From Spirilliplanes yamanashiensis (lineage in GTDB: Bacteria > Actinomycetota > Actinomycetes > Mycobacteriales > Micromonosporaceae): a stretch of 64,000 nt of DNA. Numbering within the stretch: position 1 is the stretch's first letter; each line of letters begins with the position of its first letter. The notes beneath the pieces were generated by a model. It was not told the DNA's origin. It made no database searches and saw nothing but the letters and a program-made list of their open reading frames with translations. The DNA is taken from positions 1 to 64,000 of the forward strand of contig NZ_BOOY01000034.1 of the NCBI RefSeq assembly GCF_016863475.1, in the 5' to 3' direction. The translations under genes were made by a program, and so were the position numbers. Below, piece by piece: positions 24,032-31,953 of this stretch.

Positions 24032-25542
24032 GTCACGACCAGGGCAGGAGCCCGTACACCGGAGAGCCGGCCGGCCCGCCGGTGCCGCACGCGACCGACG
24101 CGGAGGTCGACGCCGCCGGCGCCGCCGCCGCGGCCGCCGCGCCCGGCCTGGCGGCCCTGCCGCCCGAGGAGCGGGCCAGGCTGCTGGAGTCCGTCGCCGC
24201 CGCGCTGGAGGACGCCCGGGGCGAGCTGGTCAGGCTCGCCGACAGCGAGACCGGCCTGGGCGAGGCCCGGCTCGGCACCGAGCTGACCCGCACCCGCGTG
24301 CAGCTGGAGCTGTTCGCGGCCGTGGTGCGCGACGGCGCGTTCCACGAGGCGGTCGTCGACCACGCCGACCCGGCGGCGCAGCCCGCGCCGCGCCCCGACC
24401 TGCGCCGGATGCTGGTGCCGATCGGGCCGGTGGCGGTGTTCTCGGCCAGCAACTTCCCGTTCGCGTTCTCGGTGGCCGGCGGCGACACCGCCAGCGCCCT
24501 GGCCGCCGGCTGCCCGGTCGTCGTCAAGGCGCACTCCGGGCACCCCGGGCTGTCGCGGCGCACCGCCGAGGTGGTGGCGTCGGCGGGGCTGCCGGAGGGC
24601 GCGTTCGCGGTCCTGCACGGCACCGCCGCGGGACGCCGCCTGGTGCAGCACCCGGCGATCCGGGCGGCCGGGTTCACCGGCTCGCTCGGCGGCGGGCGGG
24701 CCCTGTTCGACCTGGCCAACGCCCGGCCCGACCCGATCCCGTTCTACGGCGAGCTGGGCTCGCTGAACCCGGCGGTCGTCACCCCCGGCGCGCTGGCGGC
24801 GCTCGGCCCGGCGGTGGTCAGCGGGTTCGTCGGCTCGTTCACGCTCGGCTCCGGGCAGTTCTGCACCAAGCCCGGCCTGCTGTTCCTGCCCAAGGGGCAC
24901 GGCCTGGACGACGAGCTGGCCGGCGCGGTGGGCCGGGCCGCCCTCGGCCCGCTGCTCAACGCCCGCATCCGGCAGGGCTACGACGACGTGGCCGCCGCGC
25001 TGTCGGCCGTGGACGGCGTGCGCGCCATCGTGGCGCCGCGGCCGGTGACCGAGCCCGGCTTCCGGGTCGCGCCCATGCTGCTGGCCGTCTCGGCCGACGA
25101 CCTGGCCGGCCGCCCGAACGAGCTGCTGGAGGAGTGCTTCGGCCCGGCGGCGCTGGTCGTCGAGTACGGCTCTCCCGGCGAGCTGGCGGCCGCCCTCGAC
25201 GTGCTGCCCGGGGCGCTGACCGCGACGGTGCACGCCGACCCGGCCACGGAGGCGGACCTCGTCCGGGACCTGCTGGACCGGGCCGCGGCGCGGGCGGGCC
25301 GGGTCGTCTTCGGCGGCTGGCCGACGGGCGTCGCGGTGAGCTGGGCACAGCAGCACGGCGGCCCCTGGCCCGCCACGACCAACGCGCTGCACACCTCCGT
25401 CGGGGCCACCGGCATCCGGCGCTGGCTGCGGCCGGTGACCTTCCAGGACGTGCCCGACGCCTTCCTGCCGGAGGTGCTCCAGGAGGCCAACCCGCTCGGC
25501 GTCCCGCGCCGCGTGGACGGCGTGCAGCGTTCACATATGTGA
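24028..25542 (+). CDS. 2-oxoglutarate semialdehyde (2,5-dioxovalerate) dehydrogenase
   Basis: 504 residues, ATG 24028. Aldehyde dehydrogenase with the KGSADH-type sequence rather than a general ALDH: SNFPFAFSVAGGDTASALAAGCPVVVKAH, catalytic Glu in GELGSLNP, and catalytic Cys in GSGQFCTKPG. It oxidises the kdgD product to 2-oxoglutarate, which enters the TCA cycle. It completes the oxidative branch although it is co-transcribed with garK. The stop codon lies inside palindrome copy 5. Confidence 0.9.
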   Translation: MSHDQGRSPYTGEPAGPPVPHATDAEVDAAGAAAAAAAPGLAALPPEERARLLESVAAALEDARGELVRLADSETGLGEARLGTELTRTRVQLELFAAVVRDGAFHEAVVDHADPAAQPAPRPDLRRMLVPIGPVAVFSASNFPFAFSVAGGDTASALAAGCPVVVKAHSGHPGLSRRTAEVVASAGLPEGAFAVLHGTAAGRRLVQHPAIRAAGFTGSLGGGRALFDLANARPDPIPFYGELGSLNPAVVTPGALAALGPAVVSGFVGSFTLGSGQFCTKPGLLFLPKGHGLDDELAGAVGRAALGPLLNARIRQGYDDVAAALSAVDGVRAIVAPRPVTEPGFRVAPMLLAVSADDLAGRPNELLEECFGPAALVVEYGSPGELAAALDVLPGALTATVHADPATEADLVRDLLDRAAARAGRVVFGGWPTGVAVSWAQQHGGPWPATTNALHTSVGATGIRRWLRPVTFQDVPDAFLPEVLQEANPLGVPRRVDGVQRSHM

Positions 25543-25544
25543 AA
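25529..25544. promoter_or_regulatory. Uronate-regulon operator, copy 5
   Basis: GTTCACATATGTGAAA with a perfect 14-bp core, TTCACATATGTGAA. It overlaps the stop of the dehydrogenase gene and is 63 bp before the BNR gene. Confidence 0.78.
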
Positions 25545-25607
25545 CCTTTCCAAAACGATGACATCGATGCAGAATCACGGACCACATCCACTCGTTCAGG
25601 AGGATCG

Positions 25608-26993
25608 ATGCCTCAGCTCCTGCGGTACGCCGCCGCGGGCTCCGTCCTGGCCCTCGCCGCCGTCGCCGCACTCCAGGCGCCGGCCTCGGCGGCGCCCGTG
25701 ACGGCGTCCGCGCTCGGCCCCTACGCGGCGCCGACCGCATACACCACCGTCGCCACCAACGTGGCCGCCCGTAGCGACCGCCGCCCGACCAACGGCGGCG
25801 TCCACGACCCGGCCGCGAAGAAGACCTTCATCTCCTGGGCCGGCAAGTACGAGGACAACTACGTCCAGGCCTACGACCACGTCACCAAGACCTGGTCGGC
25901 GCCCGTCAAGGTCGCCGACGGCGGCAACGACACGCACAACTACCCGACCCTGATCCAGGCGAACGACGGGCACCTGCTCGTCTTCCGCGGCATGCACAAC
26001 CGCGAGCTGTGGTTCGCCCGCTCCGCCAAGCCGCACTCCATCGAGGGCACCTGGACCGACACCCAGATCCCCGAGGGGCTCGGCGCCACCTACCCGATGG
26101 TGTTCAAGACCAAGGCGGGCGCCATCTTCGTGTTCGTCCGCGAGACCGCGGGCGACCTCGACAAGAAGTACCCGACCGACTTCCGCCCGATGAAGTACGT
26201 GCGGTCGCTGGACAACGGCAAGACGTGGGCGTCGTCGGAGAAGCTCACCGGCGAGCGGTGGAACATCGCCCCGCAGACGCGCACCGACAACATGAACGAG
26301 GTCTACATCGGCCAGATGCGCTACGAGCCGGCCTCCCTGGGCCGGCCCGAGCGGGTCGCGATCGTCTACACGCTGGCCGGCGGCGGGCCCGAGAGCCACC
26401 TGCACGACCGGTACCACCGCAACATCTACCACACCTACTTCGACCCGAAGACCCTGCGCTTCAGCTCGGCGAAGGGCGCCGACCTGGGCGTCAAGATCGA
26501 CGACGACGACCAGGAGAAGCACCTGAAGGTCGTCGACACCCCGCTGCAGATGCCCAACCCCCGCTCCCCCGACTACATCCAGCTCGTCGGCTCCACCCTC
26601 GGCGGGCTCACCCCGTTCGTCGTGTGGATGCAGCTCGACGCGCAGGCCGTCGTGCACACGTACACGGCCATCCACACCCCGTTCGGCTGGCAGACCCGCA
26701 AGGTCGCGTCCGGGGTGCGGGTCCGCGACATGGAGAAGGTCGACCCGTTCACCTGGCGGGTCTACGCCACCACCAACGACCCGGCGGTCACCGCCGTCAG
26801 CACCGTCAAGCTGTACGCGGGCACCCTGTGGCAGCCCGAGTCCACCATCCCGATCCCCCGGGCCGTGCAGCGCATCGAGGTGATCGAGGGCTACCGCGAC
26901 CCCGCGCGCATCGTCATCTCCGGCGCCAGCAGCGCCCGGCCGGCCGACGTGGCCGACGGCGACATCTACGTCGCCGGCGCACCCGGCCGCTGA
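25608..26993 (+). CDS. Secreted BNR_4-type beta-propeller, candidate uronic-acid lyase
   Basis: 461 residues, ATG 25608 with CAGGAGGA. Signal peptide about 1-29 (ASAAP). The rest reads as a beta-propeller of the BNR_4 kind: NTHNYPTLIQ-type DTHNYPTLIQANDGHLLVF, TYPMVFKTKAGAIFVFVRET, SLDNGKTWASSEKL and HDRYHRNIYHTYFD. This fold is known from ulvan lyases (PL24/PL25) and from rhamnose-glucuronate lyases acting on arabinogalactan or gum arabic side chains. The regulon operator upstream and the GH79 enzyme fit a role in removing uronic acid from plant gums or glycoproteins. Catalytic residues cannot be fixed without a structure comparison. Confidence 0.75.
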   Translation: MPQLLRYAAAGSVLALAAVAALQAPASAAPVTASALGPYAAPTAYTTVATNVAARSDRRPTNGGVHDPAAKKTFISWAGKYEDNYVQAYDHVTKTWSAPVKVADGGNDTHNYPTLIQANDGHLLVFRGMHNRELWFARSAKPHSIEGTWTDTQIPEGLGATYPMVFKTKAGAIFVFVRETAGDLDKKYPTDFRPMKYVRSLDNGKTWASSEKLTGERWNIAPQTRTDNMNEVYIGQMRYEPASLGRPERVAIVYTLAGGGPESHLHDRYHRNIYHTYFDPKTLRFSSAKGADLGVKIDDDDQEKHLKVVDTPLQMPNPRSPDYIQLVGSTLGGLTPFVVWMQLDAQAVVHTYTAIHTPFGWQTRKVASGVRVRDMEKVDPFTWRVYATTNDPAVTAVSTVKLYAGTLWQPESTIPIPRAVQRIEVIEGYRDPARIVISGASSARPADVADGDIYVAGAPGR

Positions 26994-26999
26994 CGGACC

Positions 27000-27038
27000 G
27001 CGGCGCCCCCGCCCAACCCCCTTCGGCGGGGGCGCCGC
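27000..27038 (+). terminator. Hairpin terminator after the BNR gene
   Basis: Perfect 14-bp arms (27000-27013 / 27025-27038), 11-nt loop. The next start is only 34 bp away, so read-through or attenuation is possible. Confidence 0.7.
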
Positions 27039-27072
27039 ACCTCACTCCCCCTCCTCCCCCAAGGAGCTCCCC

Positions 27073-27855
27073 GTGTCCGACCGCACCACCCGCCGGGCCG
27101 CCCTCGGCGCCATCGCCGCCGCCGTCGGCGCCCCCTTCCTCGCCCGCGACCTCGCCGCCGCCGCCGAAGCCCCCACCACCCGCGCGGCCGTGCTGCGCTG
27201 GAGCCCGGTGCCCGGCCGGGACGGCCTCAACGCCTTCGAGGGTGTCGAGGACGACCGCGCCGGCTCGCACACCGCCGCCACCCACATCTACGTCTCCGGC
27301 GACACGTACCGCTTCACCATGCACACCCGCGACCGCGACGGCGGCGACCGGCAGCGCCAGGAGGTGCGCGGCATGCGGGCCAACGGGTCGGTCCTCAACT
27401 GGTACAGCGGGGAGACCTGGCAGATCACCTACGACATGTTCATCCCGGCCACCCTGCGCGGCACCACCAGCTTCACGCACATCTTCCAGCTCAAGAAGCC
27501 CGGCACCGGCACCGATCCGGTCGCCACCATCGGCCTGCGCCGCAGCGGCTCCAACGAGTACATGACACTGCGCCCGTTCACCTCCGGCGGCGAGATCGGC
27601 CGGGTCCCGCTGTCGTCCGTCTGGGGCTCGTGGATCAGCGTCGACATGACGTTCCGCATCGGCGACAACGGCTCCGGCCGGTTCCGGGTGACGAAGAACG
27701 GCGCCGTGCTGACCGACGCGAGCCGCAGCGGCATCGACCTGTGGCTGGGCGAGAGCATCCGGCCCAAGTGGGGCATCTACCGCTCGCTGTCGGACAGCGC
27801 CCAGCTGCGCGACACGTACCTGCAGCTGCGCAACCTACGCTCGTACAGGCTGTAG
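27073..27855 (+). CDS. Tat-exported beta-sandwich protein, candidate polysaccharide lyase
   Basis: 260 residues, GTG 27073 with AAGGAG. A Tat-like signal (RTTRRAALGAIAAAVG) ends near residue 35. The mature domain has RQRQEVRGM, WQITYDMFIPATL, FTHIFQLKKPG, a central beta-hairpin and RPKWGIYRSL. The RQEVR strand, a long concave-face strand and the late Lys-Trp-Gly-x-Tyr segment resemble jelly-roll heparinase/alginate-lyase-like proteins (PF14099-type). Family and substrate are not certain. It follows the BNR gene, behind a terminator, and may be co-expressed with it. No palindrome of its own. Confidence 0.68.
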   Translation: MSDRTTRRAALGAIAAAVGAPFLARDLAAAAEAPTTRAAVLRWSPVPGRDGLNAFEGVEDDRAGSHTAATHIYVSGDTYRFTMHTRDRDGGDRQRQEVRGMRANGSVLNWYSGETWQITYDMFIPATLRGTTSFTHIFQLKKPGTGTDPVATIGLRRSGSNEYMTLRPFTSGGEIGRVPLSSVWGSWISVDMTFRIGDNGSGRFRVTKNGAVLTDASRSGIDLWLGESIRPKWGIYRSLSDSAQLRDTYLQLRNLRSYRL

Positions 27856-27870
27856 CGCCCACCGACCCGT

Positions 27871-27909
27871 CGCGGCGGCCGGACCGGTACCGACCCGCCG
27901 GCCGCCGCG
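27871..27909 (+). terminator. Hairpin terminator
   Basis: Perfect 12-bp arms (27871-27882 / 27898-27909) and a 15-nt loop after the Tat-exported protein gene. Confidence 0.65.
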
Positions 27910-27912
27910 CGC

Positions 27913-27918
27913 TAGATT
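27913..27918 (+). promoter_or_regulatory. -10 hexamer of a leaderless start
   Basis: TAGATT, 6 nt before ATG 27925. Confidence 0.65.
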
Positions 27919-27924
27919 GACCCG

Positions 27925-28305
27925 ATGCTGTTCCCGGTGACCGTGTCGAGCGCCGAACTGGAGCCCGACGGCGTCGCCGACCTCGCGCGCCTGCTGCGCG
28001 CCGAGCTGCTGGAGACCGACGCCGACGACGTCCGCTTCGTGACCGAGGGGCCGGTGCCCGAGGGCGTCAAGGCGGCCGAGGCGCTCGCCATCGGCGCCAT
28101 GCTGGTGGCCGCCGCCCCTGAGGTGCTGCCGGCCGTGATCGACACGATCCTGTCGTGGCTGAAGCGCCAGCCGCGCGACGTCGAGGTCGAGATCGACGGC
28201 GACCGGTTCCGCGGGCCGGTCACCCGCGCGCAGCGCGACCAGCTCGTGGCCGCGTTCCTCGACCGCGCCGCCGCCCGCCCCGACGACCGGGACGACCCCG
28301 CCTAG
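27925..28305 (+). CDS. Small EACC1-like protein
   Basis: 126 residues, leaderless ATG. The centre is a hydrophobic helix (AAEALAIGAMLVAAAPEVLPAVIDTILSWLKRQPRDVEVEIDGDRFRG) that may insert in the membrane, followed by a short strand pair and a charged helix. This layout matches the 'effector-associated constant component' EACC1 family of actinobacteria, which is found beside caspase, trypsin or other effector proteins of putative conflict systems. Here the next gene is a secreted subtilase; whether they function together is unknown. Assignment is by pattern only. Confidence 0.6.
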   Translation: MLFPVTVSSAELEPDGVADLARLLRAELLETDADDVRFVTEGPVPEGVKAAEALAIGAMLVAAAPEVLPAVIDTILSWLKRQPRDVEVEIDGDRFRGPVTRAQRDQLVAAFLDRAAARPDDRDDPA

Positions 28306-28503
28306 ACCACGCCGGCCGGCGGCGATTCCCCCGCCATCGGCAGCGGCCGGGCGGACCTGAGCGTTCGCGGTCGCCGGGGCCGGCGAGACCCGTGTCGCAT
28401 TCTTCGGCCGCCGTTTCGCTTCCGTCCCGGCCGGGCCGGTCGATGCTGTCCGCTCGGATCGGGCGGAACGCACCGCCCGCGTCGGCGAATGACGGAGCAG
28501 TCG

Positions 28504-30006
28504 ATGACGAACGCACGGAAGCGCGCAGGACTGGCGGCGGTGCTCGCCGCCGGCTTGATCGTGGCGCCGGGAAGCGCGGCCACCGCCGCGCCCGCAGCGG
28601 GCCACTGGACCGGCTGGCTGGGCTCGACGGGGGCCGACCCGGCCACCACGCTGGCCCAGGTGCGCACCCTGATCGGGGCGAGCTCCGGGACGGCCGCGAC
28701 CCTGACCGGCAAGGGCGTCGGCGTGGCGCTCATCGACACCGGCGTCGCGCCGGTGCCGGGGCTGCCCGCCACCAGGATCGTGAACGGGCCGGACCTGTCC
28801 TTCGAGTCGCAGGCCGACAACCTGCGCTACCTCGACGCGTACGGCCACGGCACGCACATGGCCGGCATCATCGTCGCCAACGACACGGCGACCGGCACCA
28901 AGGGCCTCGCCCCGGACGTGAAGCTGACCTCGATCAAGGTCGGCACGTCCAACGGCACCGTCGACGTGTCGCAGGTGATCGCCGCCGTGGACTGGGTCGT
29001 CGAGCACAAGAACGACGACGCGGCGAACCCCATCAAGGTCATCAACCTGTCGTACGGCTCCGGCGGCACCCCCTCGAACTGGAACGACTCGCTCGGCTTC
29101 GCGGTCGAGAAGGCGTGGCGCTCCGGCATCGTGGTGGTCGCGGCGGCCGGCAACGACGGCAACTCCTACGGCAGCCTGGCCAACCCGGCGATGAACGAGT
29201 GGGTCCTCAGCGTCGGCGCGGTCGCCACCAAGGGCACCACGACGGTGGCCGACGACCACCTGACCACGTTCACCAACCTGCCGACGGGCGGCAAGCAGGT
29301 CAACGTGCTCGCCCCCGGCGTGTCCATCCTGTCGCTGCGCGACCCGGGTTCCTACATCGACACCACGTACTCGACGGCCCGGTCCGGCGAGACGCTGTTC
29401 CGCGGCACCGGCACGTCGCAGGCCGCGGCGGTCACGTCGGCGGCGGTGGCGATGATCCTGCAGTCGAAGCCGTCGGCGACGCCGGACCAGGTCAAGGACT
29501 GGCTGATCAAGAGCGCGGTGTACGTGCCGAACGGCATCGCGGCCACGATGGGCCTCAAGGAGATCAACGTGAACGCGGCGCTGGGGCGCAGCGGCACGAC
29601 GGTCCTGCCGCAGGCGTGGAGCCGGTCGAACGGCTCGGGCACGCTGGACGCCGCCCGCGGCGACAGCCGGGTGCTGTTCGACGACGTGCCGCTGTCCGGC
29701 GAGCGGGCCGTGTGGGGCCCGCTGTCCACGGCGACGTGGGCGGCGAAGGCCGGCGCGACGGACTCCTGGACCGGCGGCAACTGGATGGGTTACCGGGTGG
29801 CCGGCGACGGCTGGACGGGCACCTCGTTCGCCTCGAAGACGTGGGCGGCCTCGGCCTGGTCGAACAGCAAGCCGTGGACCGGCGCGACGTCCTGGTCGGA
29901 CCCGGACTGGTCGGCCCGCACGTGGTCGGCGCGCACCTGGTCGGCGCGCACGTGGTCGGCGCGCACCTGGTCGAGCGACGACTGGTCGTCCTCCGTCTGG
30001 CGCTGA
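28504..30006 (+). CDS. Secreted subtilisin-family (S8) serine protease with WSART repeats
   Basis: 500 residues from ATG 28504 (GGAG, 6-nt spacing); ATG 28489 lacks an SD. Signal peptide about 1-32. The catalytic triad is Asp78 (ALIDTGV), His115 (YGHGTH) and Ser305 (GTGTSQAAA), with the oxyanion Asn in AAGNDG. There is little or no propeptide between signal and catalytic domain, short for a classical subtilisin. From about residue 365 the chain becomes Trp/Ser/Thr rich and ends in four exact WSART pentapeptides and variants up to the final Trp-Arg. Such tails occur in actinobacterial S8 proteases but have no established role; surface attachment or carbohydrate contact is possible. Confidence 0.9.
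   Translation: MTNARKRAGLAAVLAAGLIVAPGSAATAAPAAGHWTGWLGSTGADPATTLAQVRTLIGASSGTAATLTGKGVGVALIDTGVAPVPGLPATRIVNGPDLSFESQADNLRYLDAYGHGTHMAGIIVANDTATGTKGLAPDVKLTSIKVGTSNGTVDVSQVIAAVDWVVEHKNDDAANPIKVINLSYGSGGTPSNWNDSLGFAVEKAWRSGIVVVAAAGNDGNSYGSLANPAMNEWVLSVGAVATKGTTTVADDHLTTFTNLPTGGKQVNVLAPGVSILSLRDPGSYIDTTYSTARSGETLFRGTGTSQAAAVTSAAVAMILQSKPSATPDQVKDWLIKSAVYVPNGIAATMGLKEINVNAALGRSGTTVLPQAWSRSNGSGTLDAARGDSRVLFDDVPLSGERAVWGPLSTATWAAKAGATDSWTGGNWMGYRVAGDGWTGTSFASKTWAASAWSNSKPWTGATSWSDPDWSARTWSARTWSARTWSARTWSSDDWSSSVWR
29908..29967 (+). repeat. Four 15-bp coding repeats (WSART)
   Basis: Tandem units TGG TCG GCN CGC ACN, differing only at third positions. They encode four WSART units at the C-terminus of the subtilase. 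Confidence 0.9.
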
Positions 30007-30028
30007 TCCCGCACCGCCCCCGGCACTG

Positions 30029-30061
30029 CCGAGCCGCACCGGTCACCCCGGTGCGGCTCGG
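30029..30061 (+). terminator. Hairpin terminator after the subtilase gene
   Basis: Perfect 14-bp arms (30029-30042 / 30048-30061), 5-nt loop. Confidence 0.75.
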
Positions 30062-30124
30062 TGCCGTGTGTGGACCGGTGTTCATCAACCGCAAAGTTCC
30101 GGTAATAGAATTTTCATCATTCCA

Positions 30125-30168
30125 TTGACATGAGACATCGATCACCATCAGGCTTTGAGAGCGCTCTC
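30125..30168 (+). promoter_or_regulatory. GH64 promoter region with LacI-type operator
   Basis: A consensus -35, TTGACA (30125-30130), is followed by a perfect 12-bp palindrome GAGAGCGCTCTC (30157-30168) where transcription should begin. The AGCGCT core is that of LacI-family sugar repressors. No LacI gene is in the window. Confidence 0.65.
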
Positions 30169-30257
30169 CACGCACGCCACCAGCGCTGATGCGGGTGGCG
30201 GTCACCCACATGCGCCCCCCGTCGGGGCGTCCGCTCCCCAGCCTCAAGGAGTTTCCG

Positions 30258-31901
30258 TTGGGCAACAGACGCACGGTGCGGAGACGGCTCAGAGCCGCCC
30301 TGGGCACCATCGCGGCGTTCCTCGTGGCCGTCCCCGTGACGATCGCCGTCAACCCCGCCCCCGCCGCCGCCATCGGACCCGACCGGCTGCCGGTCACGGT
30401 CACCAACAACTCGGGCCGCGGTGAGGCCGTCTACCTGTACATCCTCGGCCAGGACATCCGCCCGGGCGGGCGGCTCGGCTACGTCAACGCCGCCGGCCAG
30501 TTCTTCAACTGGCCCGCCGGCTCGAACCCGCCCTCACCCGCCCCGGACGTCTCGATCCCCGGCCCGGGCAACGGCGGCAGCGTCACCGTCCACTTCCCGC
30601 GGCACATCTCCGCCCGCATGTACTTCTCGCTCGGGCGCAAGCTCGACTTCCGGCTCACCCCGGACGGGCTCGTCCAGCCCGCCCCGTGGGCCGGCGCCGA
30701 CCCGAACCGCGACATCCTGTTCGACTGGTCCGAGTTCACCTACAACGACGCGGGCCTGTGGCTGAACAGCTCCCAGGTGGACATGCTCGCCATGCCGCAC
30801 GCGGTCAGCGTGACCGGCTCGGACGGGCGCACCATCCGCACCGGCGACCCGGTCGCCAACGGCCGCGAGAACATCATCAACCAGATCCGCAGCACGCCCG
30901 AGTTCGCCCGATCGATCTACACCCGGTCCGACGGCACCGTGCTGCGGGTGCTCGCGCCCGGCAAGGCGATGGACGCCGGCCTGATGAACGCCAACTACCT
31001 CGACGGCTACATCACCTCGGCGTGGAACGCGTACACCGGCCGCACCCTCACCGTCGTGCCGCGGGTCAACGAGCCCAACCGCCGCTTCTTCGGCCGCACC
31101 GTCGGCAACAACATGGTGTTCACCGACGCCGGTGGCGCGCAGGTCGCGTCCGTGCCGAAGCCGAGCACCGCGAACGTGTGGGGCTGCGACGGCGTCTTCA
31201 ACGCGCCGAACGTCGCGCCGTTCATCGAGCCGGAGATCAAGCGCACGCTGTGCACGGCCCTGAACCGCGGCACGCTGGGCACCTCGACGCAGGAGCCGGT
31301 GCTCGACGCGAGCCAGTTCTACCGCAACAGCACGCCGAACCACTACTCGCGCATCATCCACAACAACATGGCGGACGGTAAGGCGTACGGCTTCGCGTAC
31401 GACGACGTCGGCGGCTTCGAGTCGCTGGTGCACCACGGCGACCCACGCTCCGCGGCCGTCATCATCTCGCCGTTCGTCGGCGGCAACCCGCCGCCGCCCA
31501 CCAACCCGCCGCCGGCAGCCACCAGCCGGGTCGTCAGCAACTGGAACAACAAGTGCATCGACGTGTCGAACTGGCAGTTCAACGACCGGCAGCGGCTCCA
31601 GGTCTGGGACTGCACCGACGGCACCAACCAGAAGTGGCAGTTCGTCGACGGCACCCTGCGCACCGAGAACAACAAGTGCATGGACGTCGCCGACGCCGCC
31701 ACCGCGGACGGCACCGCCATCCAGATCTACACCTGCAACGGCACCGCCGCGCAGCAGTTCACCCTGAACGGGGCCGGTGACCTGGTCAACCCGATGTCCG
31801 GCAAGTGTGTCGACATCGCCGCCTGGAACCCGGCCAACGGCGCACCACTGCACCTGTGGACCTGCGTCGGCGGCGCCAACCAGAAGTGGCGCCGCGGCTG
31901 A
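30258..31901 (+). CDS. Secreted GH64 beta-1,3-glucanase with C-terminal RICIN domain
   Basis: 547 residues from TTG 30258, chosen because AAGGAG lies 7 bases upstream; the upstream in-frame ATG codons lack an SD. Signal peptide about 1-38 (APAAA). Residues about 40-400 match GH64 laminaripentaose-producing glucanases of the thaumatin-like fold (LPVTVTNNSGRGEAVYLYILG start, GCDGVFNAPN, NHYSRIIHNNMADGKAYGFAYDDV). After a Pro-rich linker a RICIN trefoil (about 415-547) carries three CIDV/CMDV/CVDI and Q-x-W repeats. It degrades fungal or algal beta-1,3-glucan. Confidence 0.92.
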   Translation: MGNRRTVRRRLRAALGTIAAFLVAVPVTIAVNPAPAAAIGPDRLPVTVTNNSGRGEAVYLYILGQDIRPGGRLGYVNAAGQFFNWPAGSNPPSPAPDVSIPGPGNGGSVTVHFPRHISARMYFSLGRKLDFRLTPDGLVQPAPWAGADPNRDILFDWSEFTYNDAGLWLNSSQVDMLAMPHAVSVTGSDGRTIRTGDPVANGRENIINQIRSTPEFARSIYTRSDGTVLRVLAPGKAMDAGLMNANYLDGYITSAWNAYTGRTLTVVPRVNEPNRRFFGRTVGNNMVFTDAGGAQVASVPKPSTANVWGCDGVFNAPNVAPFIEPEIKRTLCTALNRGTLGTSTQEPVLDASQFYRNSTPNHYSRIIHNNMADGKAYGFAYDDVGGFESLVHHGDPRSAAVIISPFVGGNPPPPTNPPPAATSRVVSNWNNKCIDVSNWQFNDRQRLQVWDCTDGTNQKWQFVDGTLRTENNKCMDVADAATADGTAIQIYTCNGTAAQQFTLNGAGDLVNPMSGKCVDIAAWNPANGAPLHLWTCVGGANQKWRRG

Positions 31902-31917
31902 CCGCACGCCGATGAAC

Positions 31918-31949
31918 CGGTGGGCCCCCGCTGCGGCGGGGGCCCACCG
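31918..31949. terminator. Bidirectional hairpin terminator
   Basis: Perfect 14-bp arms (31918-31931 / 31936-31949), 4-nt loop, between the convergent GH64 and membrane-protein genes. Confidence 0.8.
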
Positions 31950-31953
31950 TCCG

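Noticed and set aside
29908-29967. Possible regulatory DNA repeat
   Set aside because: The units are in-frame codons for WSART with third-position drift, so selection is at the protein level.
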